This document shows, piece by piece, positions 18,137 through 27,003 of a DNA stretch of 64,000 bases. A program made the position numbers and the translations under genes. Source of the DNA: Corynebacterium glyciniphilum AJ 3170 (GTDB lineage Bacteria; Actinomycetota; Actinomycetes; Mycobacteriales; Mycobacteriaceae); the NCBI RefSeq assembly GCF_007673095.1, contig NZ_VDYZ01000001.1:310001-374000 (forward strand), written 5' to 3'. Under the pieces are notes generated by a model. The model saw only the letters and a program-made list of their open reading frames with translations. It was not told where the DNA came from and did not search any database. Position 1 is the first letter of the stretch, and each line of letters begins with the position of its first letter.

Positions 18137-19561
18137 GTGTTCACGCGGCGGATCATGGGCCTGGAGACCGAGTTCGGCATCACCAGCGTCCTCGACAGCC
18201 ACCGCCGACTCGGCCCGGACGAGGTCGCCCGGCACCTCTTCGCCCCGGTCGTGGAGAAGTACCGCAGCAGCAACGTCTACTGGCCCAACGCCTCACGGGT
18301 GTATCTCGACGTCGGCGCACACCCGGAGTTCGCCACCGCCGAGTGCGACTCACTGCACCAGCTGGTGACCTACGACCGGGCGGGGGAGCACATCTTCCAC
18401 GGACTGGCCTCCCGGTGCGAGGCATCACTGAATGAGCGGGGGATCGGCGGCAAGGTCTACCTGCTGAAGAACAACACCGACTCGGTCGGCAACTCCTACG
18501 GCTGCCACGAGAACTACCTGGTGGGCCGCGACATGCCGCTGAAGAGCCTGTCCGCCCAGCTACTGCCCTTCCTGGTGACCCGCCAGCTGATCTGCGGGGC
18601 AGGGAAGATCAGCGTGCCCACCGCCGGCGCCCCGAACGAGAACTTCGGCCCCGGCTACTGCCTCTCCCAGCGCGCCGACCATGTGTGGGAGGGGGTCTCC
18701 TCGGCCACCACCCGCTCGCGCCCGATCATCAACACCCGGGACGAACCACACGCGGACTCCTCCCGGTTCCGTCGGCTCCACATCATCGTCGGCGACTCGA
18801 ACATGTCCGAGACCACCACCGCGCTGAAGGTCGGCTCCACCCTGCTCGTCCTGGAGATGATCGAGGCCGGGATCGCGCTGCCGGACTGCGAGCTGTCCAA
18901 CGAGATCCGCTCGATCCGCGAGATCGCCCGCGACCTCACCGGCACCACACCGCTGGCGCTGCGCAACGGCGACACCGCAACACCGCTGGGCATTCAGCGC
19001 GCCTTCCACGCCGCGGCGACGCAGTGGCTCGACGACCGCCCGGAGCCCGCCGACGGTGACACCGGAACCCCCCGCCACCAGCTTCTCCCGGTGGTCGACC
19101 TGTGGGGACGCGTCCTCGACGGCGCGGAGTCCGGTGACTTCTCCGCGGTGGACACCGAGATCGACTGGGTCATCAAGAAGAAGCTCATCGACCGGGTCGC
19201 CGACCGCGGCGGCCTCGACATCACCGACCCCCGGCTGGCCCAGGTCGACCTGACCTACCACGACATCAACCCGCACCGCGGCCTGTTCCACATGCTGGCG
19301 CGCCGCGGGCAGGTCGCCACCCTCGTCGACCCCGCGGACATCGACACCGCCGCACAGACAGCCCCGCCGACCACCCGTGCCGCAGCACGCGGCCGGTTCC
19401 TCACCGCCGCCGAGGCCAGCACCCGCCAGACCACGGTGGACTGGACGCGCCTGAAGGTCAACGGCGACGGCGGTGCCGAGATCGTCCTGCCCGACCCGTT
19501 CGCCCCCGACGCCGACGGACTTGACCAGCTCCTCGAGATCCTGGGGGAGGACCCGCGGTGA
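18137..19561 (+). CDS. pafA: Pup-protein ligase
   Basis: PafA attaches deamidated Pup to lysines through an ATP-dependent phospho-Pup intermediate. The 474-residue protein begins FTRRIMGLETEFGITS and has ASRVYLDVGAHPEFATAEC, NNTDSVGNSYGCHENYLVG, QRADHVWEGVSS, and the NTRDEPHAD/LHIIVGDSNMSE block shared with Dop. The GTG start lies directly after pup, and the gene overlaps pafB by a GTGA, so pup-pafA-pafB-pafC form one transcript or nearly so. It lacks the Dop-specific insertion after the first motif. With no proteasome, the modification must serve unfolding, signalling or recycling rather than 20S degradation. Confidence 0.96.
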   Translation: MFTRRIMGLETEFGITSVLDSHRRLGPDEVARHLFAPVVEKYRSSNVYWPNASRVYLDVGAHPEFATAECDSLHQLVTYDRAGEHIFHGLASRCEASLNERGIGGKVYLLKNNTDSVGNSYGCHENYLVGRDMPLKSLSAQLLPFLVTRQLICGAGKISVPTAGAPNENFGPGYCLSQRADHVWEGVSSATTRSRPIINTRDEPHADSSRFRRLHIIVGDSNMSETTTALKVGSTLLVLEMIEAGIALPDCELSNEIRSIREIARDLTGTTPLALRNGDTATPLGIQRAFHAAATQWLDDRPEPADGDTGTPRHQLLPVVDLWGRVLDGAESGDFSAVDTEIDWVIKKKLIDRVADRGGLDITDPRLAQVDLTYHDINPHRGLFHMLARRGQVATLVDPADIDTAAQTAPPTTRAAARGRFLTAAEASTRQTTVDWTRLKVNGDGGAEIVLPDPFAPDADGLDQLLEILGEDPR

Positions 19562-20559
19562 GCACCCGGAACCGTCCCGCGGAGGTCCACTGGGACCCGG
19601 CCTCCTCCCGCCTGCTCAACCTCGTCCTGGCGCTGACGGACCGGCCCCGCTCCGTCGGATGGATCCGCACCCACGTCGACGGCTACTCCGGCGACGCCGA
19701 GACCGTACGTAAACGCTTCGACCGGGACCTCACCCTGATCGACGATCTCGGCCTGGTCGTCACCGAAACAACCGGCACCGACGCTGACGGACACCCCGAG
19801 CTGCAGTACGGCATCGACCCGACGCCCAGCTTCCTGCCGGACCTCACGGTCACCGACGCCCAGTGGCAGGCGCTCCGCCCGGCCGCACAGTGGGTCCCGA
19901 ACCAGTCCCTGGCCGCACCCGTACGTCACGCACTGCAGAAACTGTCGACCGTGGCACCGGCCTCCGACGCCGACGGGGGTCCGGGCTTCTCCGCCCCGGT
20001 GCCCGACGCCGTCGATCTCACGGACGCCGACATCGAGGCCCTGAACATCGCCCTGGACCGCAACCTGAGCCTGCGGTTCCACTACTGGCCGGCCCTGACG
20101 GAACAACCCCGGCTACGCCACCTGGACCCGTGGGGAGTCGCCGCCGTCGACGGTCGGCTCTACCTCACCGGGTACGACCTCGACCGGGACCAGCAACGCA
20201 CCTTCCGCCTGTCCCGTATCGCCGGGCTGGAAGCCACCGCGACCCTGATCCGTCACCGCGCGCCGGGCCGGCCCGTCGCCGAACTCGTGACCGAGGGCCT
20301 CCGGGCCGCCTCATCCATGGTCACGGCCCGTGTCCGGTTCCTCGGCGACGGTGCGCAGGAGCTACGGGTACTCGCCGGGCCGGCCGACAGTGACGGTGGT
20401 CGCCCGCTCGGACCGGTCGACCGGCAGTGGCTGGTCCGCACGGCCGCGTCCTACGCCACCGACGTCCTCGTGGTTGATCCGCCGGACGTCATCGCCGACA
20501 TCATCACGCACCTGGAGGACGCCGTGCGCACCTTCGGGGGAGAGGAGGACCAGAGGTGA
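19558..20559 (+). CDS. pafB: WYL-domain transcriptional regulator PafB
   Basis: A 333-residue regulator with an N-terminal winged helix-turn-helix (RLLNLVLALTDRPRSVGWIR, GDAETVRKRFDRDLTLIDDLG) and a central WYL domain (about 155-235: LRFHYWPALTEQPRLRHLDPW then GRLYLTGYDLDRDQQRTFRL). PafB acts with PafC; in mycobacteria the pair activates the RecA-independent DNA-damage response. The GTG start overlaps the pafA stop and the stop overlaps the pafC start, so the two subunits are co-translated. Its place in the operon does not imply a role in pupylation itself. Confidence 0.9.
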   Translation: MSTRNRPAEVHWDPASSRLLNLVLALTDRPRSVGWIRTHVDGYSGDAETVRKRFDRDLTLIDDLGLVVTETTGTDADGHPELQYGIDPTPSFLPDLTVTDAQWQALRPAAQWVPNQSLAAPVRHALQKLSTVAPASDADGGPGFSAPVPDAVDLTDADIEALNIALDRNLSLRFHYWPALTEQPRLRHLDPWGVAAVDGRLYLTGYDLDRDQQRTFRLSRIAGLEATATLIRHRAPGRPVAELVTEGLRAASSMVTARVRFLGDGAQELRVLAGPADSDGGRPLGPVDRQWLVRTAASYATDVLVVDPPDVIADIITHLEDAVRTFGGEEDQR

Positions 20560-21611
20560 CCGAGCCTGTTCCCCGTCGACGGAGCGTCGGCTACACCACC
20601 TGGCAGGTCCGCCGCGTCCTGGCGGTCATCGCCTGGTTCCGGCACCATCCGGACGGCTCGTTGATGCGTGCGGCCGCCCAGTTCGGCGTGACCGTGCCCC
20701 AGCTGCGCCACGAACTGACGCAGGCGGCCACCTGCGGGGTGCCGCCGTACCTGCCGGGGTCACTGCTGGAGTTCACGACCTCGGGGATGCATGTCGATGT
20801 CGTGGCCTCACTCGGGCTCGACCGGGCGCCGTCGCTGACCGCAGCAGAGTCCGGGGCCCTGCTGCTCAGCCTGGAGCGTCTGGCGAGTGTCGTGACGGGA
20901 CCGGGCCGGGCTGACGTCGAATCGGCCGCGGGGATGATCCGCGACCTACAGCAGGACGTGCGGGACCGGCGTGACCGGTTCACCCCCGACGAGTTCACCA
21001 CCCCCTCCCGCGCAGGCACCGGCACCAGTTCCGGTGCCGGTCAGGACGGGACGTCCGGTGTACTGGCGGAGAACCTGCCGCCACTGCGTGAGGCGCTCAC
21101 CGCCCGGAGGTGGGTGGAACTGACCTACCGGTCGGCCTCCTCGGATTCGGTGGGCACGCGCACAGTGGTTCCGGACCAGCTGGAGTTCATCGACGGCCAG
21201 GCGTACCTGTGGGCCCGGGACGACGCCGATGTGCAACGGTGTTTCAACGTGTCCCGGATGTCGCAGGTCACCGTCACGGAACGCGGTGCGCCGGAGATCC
21301 GTGAGCGCACGATCGACGCCGACGACCCGTTCGGGTTCGACCGTGACGGACAGCGCTGGGCCGAGATCGACCTGGAGGACGGCGCGGCGTGGATGTTCGA
21401 GTACCTGCCCGTCTGGCAGGTCGATATCCCCGGGACGCTGCGGGCGGCGATACCGGACACCGGCGACTGGCTGGAACGGTTCCTGCTGGCGTATGCCCCG
21501 AGCATCCGCGCGGTGGTACCGCAGTCCACGGAGGACGCACAGTGTGATCTCGCCCACCGCGTGGCCCGCCGCGCCAGCGCTGCGCTGGATGCCTACCGTT
21601 CTCTGGCGTAG
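20556..21611 (+). CDS. pafC: WYL-domain transcriptional regulator PafC
   Basis: The 351-residue partner of PafB, with an N-terminal helical DNA-binding part (RRVLAVIAWFRHHPDGSLMR, AAAQFGVTVPQLRHEL) and a WYL domain in the second half (ALTARRWVELTYRSASSD, FIDGQAYLWARDDADVQRCF). A Gly/Ser/Thr linker at about 150-165 separates the halves. The GTG at 20556 overlaps the pafB stop. The winged-helix motif is less canonical than in PafB, as in mycobacteria. The likely role is a PafBC heterodimer controlling DNA-damage genes. Confidence 0.9.
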   Translation: MTEPVPRRRSVGYTTWQVRRVLAVIAWFRHHPDGSLMRAAAQFGVTVPQLRHELTQAATCGVPPYLPGSLLEFTTSGMHVDVVASLGLDRAPSLTAAESGALLLSLERLASVVTGPGRADVESAAGMIRDLQQDVRDRRDRFTPDEFTTPSRAGTGTSSGAGQDGTSGVLAENLPPLREALTARRWVELTYRSASSDSVGTRTVVPDQLEFIDGQAYLWARDDADVQRCFNVSRMSQVTVTERGAPEIRERTIDADDPFGFDRDGQRWAEIDLEDGAAWMFEYLPVWQVDIPGTLRAAIPDTGDWLERFLLAYAPSIRAVVPQSTEDAQCDLAHRVARRASAALDAYRSLA

Positions 21612-21676
21612 GGTTACCGGTATCTGATCCACACCGTGGAACACACGCTGTATGACCGACGGAAAGGCCGGTACTA

Positions 21677-21937
21677 ATGGGTGGCATAGGCCCCTGGCAA
21701 ATCCTGATCATCGTCCTGATTATCCTGCTCCTCTTCGGAGCGTCGAAGCTGCCGACTCTGGCACGCTCCGCTGGTCGCTCCATGCGCATCTTCAAGTCCG
21801 AGATGACCGAGATGAAGAACGACGGCCAGCCGTCCGTCGAGAGCGCGAAGCCGACCACCGGCACGGACGGTATCTCCGACGACATCAGTGCCGAACCGGA
21901 GTTCCGTCCGAACGACAACCAGTCACAGGAGCGATGA
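21677..21937 (+). CDS. tatA: Twin-arginine translocase subunit TatA
   Basis: An 86-residue TatA: a short N-terminal membrane helix ([17 protein letters not shown]) with a polar Gln at position 8, the hinge FGASKLP, an amphipathic helix ([20 protein letters not shown]) and a charged tail. TatA oligomers form the Tat pore that exports folded proteins with RR signals. A GGAAAGG ribosome binding site lies about ten bases before the ATG. It is followed after three bases by a second tatA-like gene and then tatC. The hinge glycine is normal here, unlike in the next copy. Confidence 0.93.
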   Translation: MGGIGPWQILIIVLIILLLFGASKLPTLARSAGRSMRIFKSEMTEMKNDGQPSVESAKPTTGTDGISDDISAEPEFRPNDNQSQER

Positions 21938-21940
21938 CAG

Positions 21941-22150
21941 ATGCCCGGCGCCACTGAATGGCTCATCATCGCGCTGGTCGTCGTGCTCTTGTTCAGCGCG
22001 CCGAAACTGCCGACCATGGCCCGGTCACTCGGTCGTTCGATGCGTATCTTCAAGTCCGAGATGACCGAGATGAAGAACGACGGCACACCTGTCGTACCGT
22101 CAGCTGCCCCCGCAACTGAACCGAAGGTCACCCCGCCCAGCAATGACTGA
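21941..22150 (+). CDS. Second TatA-like protein with altered hinge
   Basis: A 69-residue tandem paralogue of TatA: membrane helix EWLIIALVVVLLF with Glu at position 6, hinge FSAPKLP in place of FGxxKLP, and an amphipathic helix nearly identical to that of the first copy ([20 protein letters not shown]). Bases 22046-22084 are identical to 21788-21826 (39 bases). The stop overlaps the start of tatC by eight bases, so it is translated with it. Loss of the hinge glycine may change pore behaviour or give a TatB/TatE-like role. Its short length argues against a classical TatB. Confidence 0.88.
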   Translation: MPGATEWLIIALVVVLLFSAPKLPTMARSLGRSMRIFKSEMTEMKNDGTPVVPSAAPATEPKVTPPSND

Positions 22151-23153
22151 CAGTTCCCCCGACGCTCCTCGGCGAGTCCGTGTGCCGCGTGCACGACGCT
22201 CGCTGAAACGAGGACGTCGTCCCACGGAAGCGGAGATGTCTCTCGTCGAGCATCTCAAGGAGCTCCGTCGCAGGATCCTCATCGCTCTCGCGGCGATCGG
22301 TGTCGGCACGATTCTCGGGTACATGTGGTACGGAAATGGCATCTTCGGCACTCCCAGCCTTGGTGACCTGCTCAAAGACCCGTACTGCGAACTGCCGCCG
22401 GAGTTGCGGTTCGGCGGAGACATCGCCAATGAGTGCCGCCTGTTGGCCACCAGTCCGTTCGAGATGTTCATGCTGCGACTGAAGATCGGCTTCCTTGCCG
22501 GCCTGGTGTTGTCCGCCCCGGTGTGGCTGATGCAGTTGTGGGGTTTCATCACACCGGGGTTGAAGAAGAACGAGAAGATGTGGACACGCACCTTCGTGAC
22601 TGCGGCGACCCTGCTGTTCGTCCTCGGTGCCGTCCTCGCGTACTTCGTGCTCTACTTCGGCCTGGAGTTCCTGCTCACCATCGGTGACGAGACCCAGATC
22701 GCAGCGCTCAACGGTACGGCGTACTTCAGCTTCCTCCTGACGCTCCTCCTCGTCTTCGGGGTGAGTTTCGAAGTGCCGCTGATCACCGTGATGCTCAACC
22801 TGGTAGGGGTGCTCAGCTACAGGACCTTGAAGGACAAGCGCCGCTACATTATCCTCATTCTCTTCGTGCTCGCCGCTTTCGCCACCCCCGGCGGAGACCC
22901 GGTGTCCATGCTGATCCTGGCGCTCTCGATGTGCCTCATGATGGAGATCGCGATCCAGATCGCCCGGATCAACGACAAGCGGCGTGCGAAGAAGGCCGGC
23001 GCCGACGGTCTCGACGCCGTCGCCGATGACCTCGATGATGAGACAGCATCCTCCATCGCTCCCGCCACGCCGATGAACACCCCCCGCACCTCACCGAACC
23101 CCACCCCGACAACACCCAGGATGGACCACAACAATCTCGATGACCTCCTCTGA
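22143..23153 (+). CDS. tatC: Twin-arginine translocase subunit TatC
   Basis: A 336-residue polytopic membrane protein with six predicted helices. The TatC N-terminus EMSLVEHLKELRRRILIALA, the first periplasmic loop ending in ATSPFEMFMLRLKIGFLAGL, and GVSFEVPLITVMLNLVGVL are typical. TatC binds the twin-arginine signal peptide and recruits TatA. The long N-terminal basic stretch (RRVRVPRARRSLKRGRR) and a Pro/Thr-rich C-terminal tail (about 300-330) are extra to the E. coli form. The start overlaps the second tatA; the 3' end overlaps the helicase gene by 14 bases. Confidence 0.94.
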   Translation: MTDSSPDAPRRVRVPRARRSLKRGRRPTEAEMSLVEHLKELRRRILIALAAIGVGTILGYMWYGNGIFGTPSLGDLLKDPYCELPPELRFGGDIANECRLLATSPFEMFMLRLKIGFLAGLVLSAPVWLMQLWGFITPGLKKNEKMWTRTFVTAATLLFVLGAVLAYFVLYFGLEFLLTIGDETQIAALNGTAYFSFLLTLLLVFGVSFEVPLITVMLNLVGVLSYRTLKDKRRYIILILFVLAAFATPGGDPVSMLILALSMCLMMEIAIQIARINDKRRAKKAGADGLDAVADDLDDETASSIAPATPMNTPRTSPNPTPTTPRMDHNNLDDLL

Positions 23154-25869
23154 CCCGGACATCCTCCCGGCACCGGTCGCGGCATTCGCTGCCGCATACC
23201 CTTTCCCGCTGGATGAATTCCAGCTCACCGCGTCCGCCTCCATCGCGGAGGGGCGCGGCGTCCTGGTCTGTGCACCCACCGGCGCTGGAAAGACGGTGGT
23301 GGGGGAATTCGCCGTACACGAAGCGTTCCGGCGTGACGGCACCTGCTTCTACACCACCCCGATCAAGGCGCTGAGCAACCAGAAGTACCACGACCTCGTC
23401 GCCCGCTACGGTGAGGACCGCGTCGGACTGCTCACCGGCGATGTCAGCGTCAACGGTGACGCCCCGGTGGTGGTCATGACCACCGAGGTGCTGCGCAACA
23501 TGATCTACGCCGGGTCAGACCGTCTCGACGCCCTCACCCACGTGGTGATGGACGAGGTCCACTTCCTCGCCGACCCGTCCCGCGGGCCGGTGTGGGAGGA
23601 GACCATCCTCAACCTCGACCCGTCGGTGATCCTGGTCAGCCTCTCAGCGACGGTGAGCAACGCCGAGGAGTTCGGCGCCTGGCTCTCCACGGTGCGGGGT
23701 CAGACCGATCTCGTCGTCACCACCCACCGTCCGGTCCCGCTGCACCAGTCGATGATGGTCGGCTCCCAGATCCTGCCGCTGTACGGGAACGGGAGGGACG
23801 CCGACGTCAACCGCGCGGTCGTCGCCGCAGCCAGCCGTGCGGAGGAGTCGGGACGGCGGCAGGGGCCGAAACGCTCCGACGTCGTCGCCCAGATGCGCGG
23901 TGCATCGATGCTCCCCGCCATCTACTTCATCTTCTCCCGCGCCGGTTGCGACGGGGCGGTCCGTCAGCTCCTCGTCGACCGGGTCCGCCTGACCACCGAC
24001 GCCGAACGCGACGAGATCCTCGCGACCGTCGACAGGGGAGTGGAGGGTATCGCCACCGAGGACCTCGGCGTCCTCGGATTCCGCCAGTGGCGACGGGCGC
24101 TGGGCAACGGCTACGGGGCGCACCATGCCGGTATGCTGCCCGCCTTCCGGCACATCGTCGAAGAGCTGTTCTCCCGCGGGCTGATGAAGGTCTGCTTCGC
24201 CACCGAGACGCTGGCCCTGGGCATCAACATGCCGGCGCGCACCGTGGTGCTCGAGAAACTCGTCAAATTCAACGGTGAGGCCCACGTGGACCTCACACCG
24301 GGCCAGTACACCCAGCTCACCGGACGTGCCGGGCGTCGTGGCATCGACACCGAAGGCCACGCCCTGGTGCTGTGGTCCAAAGGCATCGACCCGTATGCGG
24401 TGGCGAACCTCGCCCAGACCCGCACCTACCCCCTGGACTCGACGTTCCGTCCCGGATACAACATGGCGGTCAACCTGATCTCCACGAAGGGCTACGCCGA
24501 GTCCCACCGTCTGCTGGACCGGTCCTTCGCCCAGTACCAGGCGGCATCCACCGTGGTGGAGCAGGCGGAGCGTGCCAGTCGCCGACGCCGTGACCTGGCC
24601 AGCCTCGAACGGGACCTGTCGAAGACCCTGTCGTCCCTGAAAGGGGCGCAGGTCAGCGCAGACGACGTCATCGAGTACGCGGGGCTGCGCCGCGATCTCA
24701 CTCTGGAGGAGCGACGGGCGAAGAAGGACTCGGCCGCGGACCGTCAGGTCGAGACCGCCCGGTTGCTGTCCAGCCTGTCCGTCGGTGACATCATCGCCCT
24801 GCCGACGGGCCGTCATCCGCAGCTTGCCACGGTCGCCCGCAGCGACTCCGACCACCGTCACCCCCGGCCGTGGATCATCACCGAGGACGGGTGGTGCGGC
24901 CCCGTGACCGCCGAGACATTCGGCAACGTCCCCGTGCCGCTGGGCCATATGTCGCTGCACAAGGGGGTGCAGCGCAGCCCGAAGCGTAACTCCCGCGCTG
25001 TGGCCTCCAACCTTCGGCGACAGAAGGTCGACCGCCCCCGTGTCCTCAAACCGAAGGCGAAGAGCGGCTCGCGTAAAGCCGCCGAGCTCCGGGACAAGGT
25101 GCACGTCCATCCCGTTCATCTTCTGGCGGAGCGCGAGGATCTGGTCCGCCCGGCGGAGCGGGTCGTCGCGGCCCGACGTACCCTCGACCGCGAGATGGAG
25201 ATCGCTGCACCGGAGACCGAGTCACTGTCCCGGACCTTCGACCGGATCCTCGACCTCCTCGGCGAGCTCGATTACGTGGAGCAGGACGGTACTGACGACG
25301 CTGACAATGCTGACGACGCTGTCCCGTCCTCCGACCGGGCCACGACCCACATCACGGCCGAGGGCCGACGACTGGCCCAGGTCCACCACGAGTCGGATCT
25401 TCTCGTCGCCCAGTGTCTGCGGCGCGGTGTGTGGGATGAGCTCGATCCCGCTGAGCTCGCCGCCGTGGTGTCGACGTGCGTCTTCGAGAACCGGCGGGAG
25501 AGCGAGGGGCGGCACGAGGACGGTGTCCCGACCGAGCCGCTGGCCGACGCGGTCACCGCGGTGTTCCGTATCCACGGCGAACTCGTCTCCGACGAGGCAC
25601 GGCACCGCCTGCCGGTGACCCGCGAACCGGACATGGGATTCGCCACGGCTGTGCACCAGTGGGCCGCGGGCGCGCCCCTGGACTACTGCCTGCGTGCTGC
25701 GGAGGCGTCCGGTGCCACACTGAGCGCCGGCGATTTCGTGCGCTGGTGCAACCGCGTCATCGACCTGCTGGAGCAGATCCGCCACACCGGGTACTCGTCG
25801 TCGGTGAAGGCCTCCGCCAGGAAGGCTGTACCGGCGATCCGGCGGGGCGTGGTTGAACTGGGCGCGTAG
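23140..25869 (+). CDS. helY: Ski2/Mtr4-like DEAD/DEAH-box helicase (HelY)
   Basis: A 909-residue superfamily-2 helicase of the HelY type conserved next to tatC in mycobacteria and corynebacteria. Walker A APTGAGKT is at 45-52, the DEVH box at 138-141, motif III LVSLSATVSN follows, and helicase domain 2 carries ATETLALGINMPARTVV and GRAGRRGID. The C-terminal 350 residues resemble the ratchet/helical domain of Mtr4/Ski2 enzymes. By homology it should act on RNA, or on RNA/DNA; its cellular substrate is not known. It begins inside the last codons of tatC (14-base overlap), so translation is probably coupled. Confidence 0.9.
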   Translation: MTSSDPDILPAPVAAFAAAYPFPLDEFQLTASASIAEGRGVLVCAPTGAGKTVVGEFAVHEAFRRDGTCFYTTPIKALSNQKYHDLVARYGEDRVGLLTGDVSVNGDAPVVVMTTEVLRNMIYAGSDRLDALTHVVMDEVHFLADPSRGPVWEETILNLDPSVILVSLSATVSNAEEFGAWLSTVRGQTDLVVTTHRPVPLHQSMMVGSQILPLYGNGRDADVNRAVVAAASRAEESGRRQGPKRSDVVAQMRGASMLPAIYFIFSRAGCDGAVRQLLVDRVRLTTDAERDEILATVDRGVEGIATEDLGVLGFRQWRRALGNGYGAHHAGMLPAFRHIVEELFSRGLMKVCFATETLALGINMPARTVVLEKLVKFNGEAHVDLTPGQYTQLTGRAGRRGIDTEGHALVLWSKGIDPYAVANLAQTRTYPLDSTFRPGYNMAVNLISTKGYAESHRLLDRSFAQYQAASTVVEQAERASRRRRDLASLERDLSKTLSSLKGAQVSADDVIEYAGLRRDLTLEERRAKKDSAADRQVETARLLSSLSVGDIIALPTGRHPQLATVARSDSDHRHPRPWIITEDGWCGPVTAETFGNVPVPLGHMSLHKGVQRSPKRNSRAVASNLRRQKVDRPRVLKPKAKSGSRKAAELRDKVHVHPVHLLAEREDLVRPAERVVAARRTLDREMEIAAPETESLSRTFDRILDLLGELDYVEQDGTDDADNADDAVPSSDRATTHITAEGRRLAQVHHESDLLVAQCLRRGVWDELDPAELAAVVSTCVFENRRESEGRHEDGVPTEPLADAVTAVFRIHGELVSDEARHRLPVTREPDMGFATAVHQWAAGAPLDYCLRAAEASGATLSAGDFVRWCNRVIDLLEQIRHTGYSSSVKASARKAVPAIRRGVVELGA

Positions 25870-25885
25870 GGGACCGGCTCTGGCC

Positions 25886-25891
25886 TACACT
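25886..25891 (+). promoter_or_regulatory. -10 box of pepQ, leaderless
   Basis: TACACT ends eight bases before the ATG at 25900. It gives pepQ and the coupled reductase a promoter separate from the tat-helY run. Confidence 0.5.
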
Positions 25892-25899
25892 GGCTTCCC

Positions 25900-27003
25900 A
25901 TGAGCTTTCCTGTCTCCATCTACACCGCCCGTCTCGACGCCGTCGGGAACCTCCTCGACGAACAGGGCATCACCGCGGCTGTCCTCACCCCGGGTCCGGA
26001 CCTGCGGTTCCTCCTCGACACCGACATCGAGACCCACGAGCGTTTCGCCGCCCTGGTGATCACGCCGTCGGCACGCCGGATCGTCGTCCCCGGCGTGGAT
26101 GCTGCCGCGCTACGCAGTGGCGTGGCGGGGGAGGCCGGAGTCGAGGTGGTCCCCTGGAACGACGGGGAGGACCCGGTGGAGTTGCTCGACCTGCCCGACG
26201 GCGCCACCGTCGCGGTCTCCGGTACCATGACCGCCGACCACCTGCTCACCATCCAGGGCAGGGGAGTGCAGACTGTCAACGCCACCACGGTGCTCCGGGA
26301 CGTGTTCATGGTCAAGGACGACGTCGAGATCGCCGAGCTCACCCGTGCGGGTCACGCCATCGACGCCGTGCACCGGCAGGTTCCTGGCCTGCTGCGCGCG
26401 GGACGTACCGAGCGCGACGTCGCCGCCGACCTCACCACGATGATCCTCGCCGAACACGTCGCCGTGGACTTCGTCATCGTCGGTTCCGGCCCGCACGGAG
26501 CCGACCCGCACCACAGCTACTCCGACCGCGTGCTGGCCGAGGGCGACGTGGTCGTCGTCGACATCGGCGGCACCCTCGACTCCGGTTACCATTCCGACTG
26601 CACCCGTACCTACGTGCTCGGTGCCGCGTCAGAGACACAGCGGGACGCCTATCTCGTCCTGCAGCAGGCGCAGGACGCCGGTCGTGCCGCCGCGCGCCCC
26701 GGCGTCACCGCCGCCGAGCTCGACGCCGTGGTCCGCGACATCATCGAGGACGCCGGCTACGGCAACTACTTCACCCACCGCACCGGACACGGCATCGGCG
26801 TCTCCGGCCACGAGGAACCGTTCATCATCGCCGGAAATGACACCGTACTGACCGAGGGGATGGCCTTCTCCATCGAACCGGGGATCTACGTGCCCGGAGA
26901 GTGGGGTGCCCGGATCGAGGACATCGTGGTCCTCACCGCCGACGGCTGCGAGCCGCTCAACACCACCACACACGACCTCACCACCGTGGAGGTGCCCGCA
27001 TGA
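25900..27003 (+). CDS. pepQ: M24-family Xaa-Pro dipeptidase/aminopeptidase
   Basis: A 367-residue metallopeptidase. An N-terminal creatinase-like domain (about 1-130) is followed by the pita-bread fold with the two-metal ligands: the two Asp in VVVDIGGTLDSGYHSDCTRT, His in HRTGHGIGVSGHEEP, and Glu in FSIEPGIYVPGEWGARIED. Such enzymes cleave X-Pro bonds in the cytoplasm. The start follows a TACACT box closely and no ribosome binding site is seen. The stop overlaps the next start (ATGA). A related peptidase lies in the same neighbourhood of the mycobacterial chromosome. Confidence 0.9.
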   Translation: MSFPVSIYTARLDAVGNLLDEQGITAAVLTPGPDLRFLLDTDIETHERFAALVITPSARRIVVPGVDAAALRSGVAGEAGVEVVPWNDGEDPVELLDLPDGATVAVSGTMTADHLLTIQGRGVQTVNATTVLRDVFMVKDDVEIAELTRAGHAIDAVHRQVPGLLRAGRTERDVAADLTTMILAEHVAVDFVIVGSGPHGADPHHSYSDRVLAEGDVVVVDIGGTLDSGYHSDCTRTYVLGAASETQRDAYLVLQQAQDAGRAAARPGVTAAELDAVVRDIIEDAGYGNYFTHRTGHGIGVSGHEEPFIIAGNDTVLTEGMAFSIEPGIYVPGEWGARIEDIVVLTADGCEPLNTTTHDLTTVEVPA

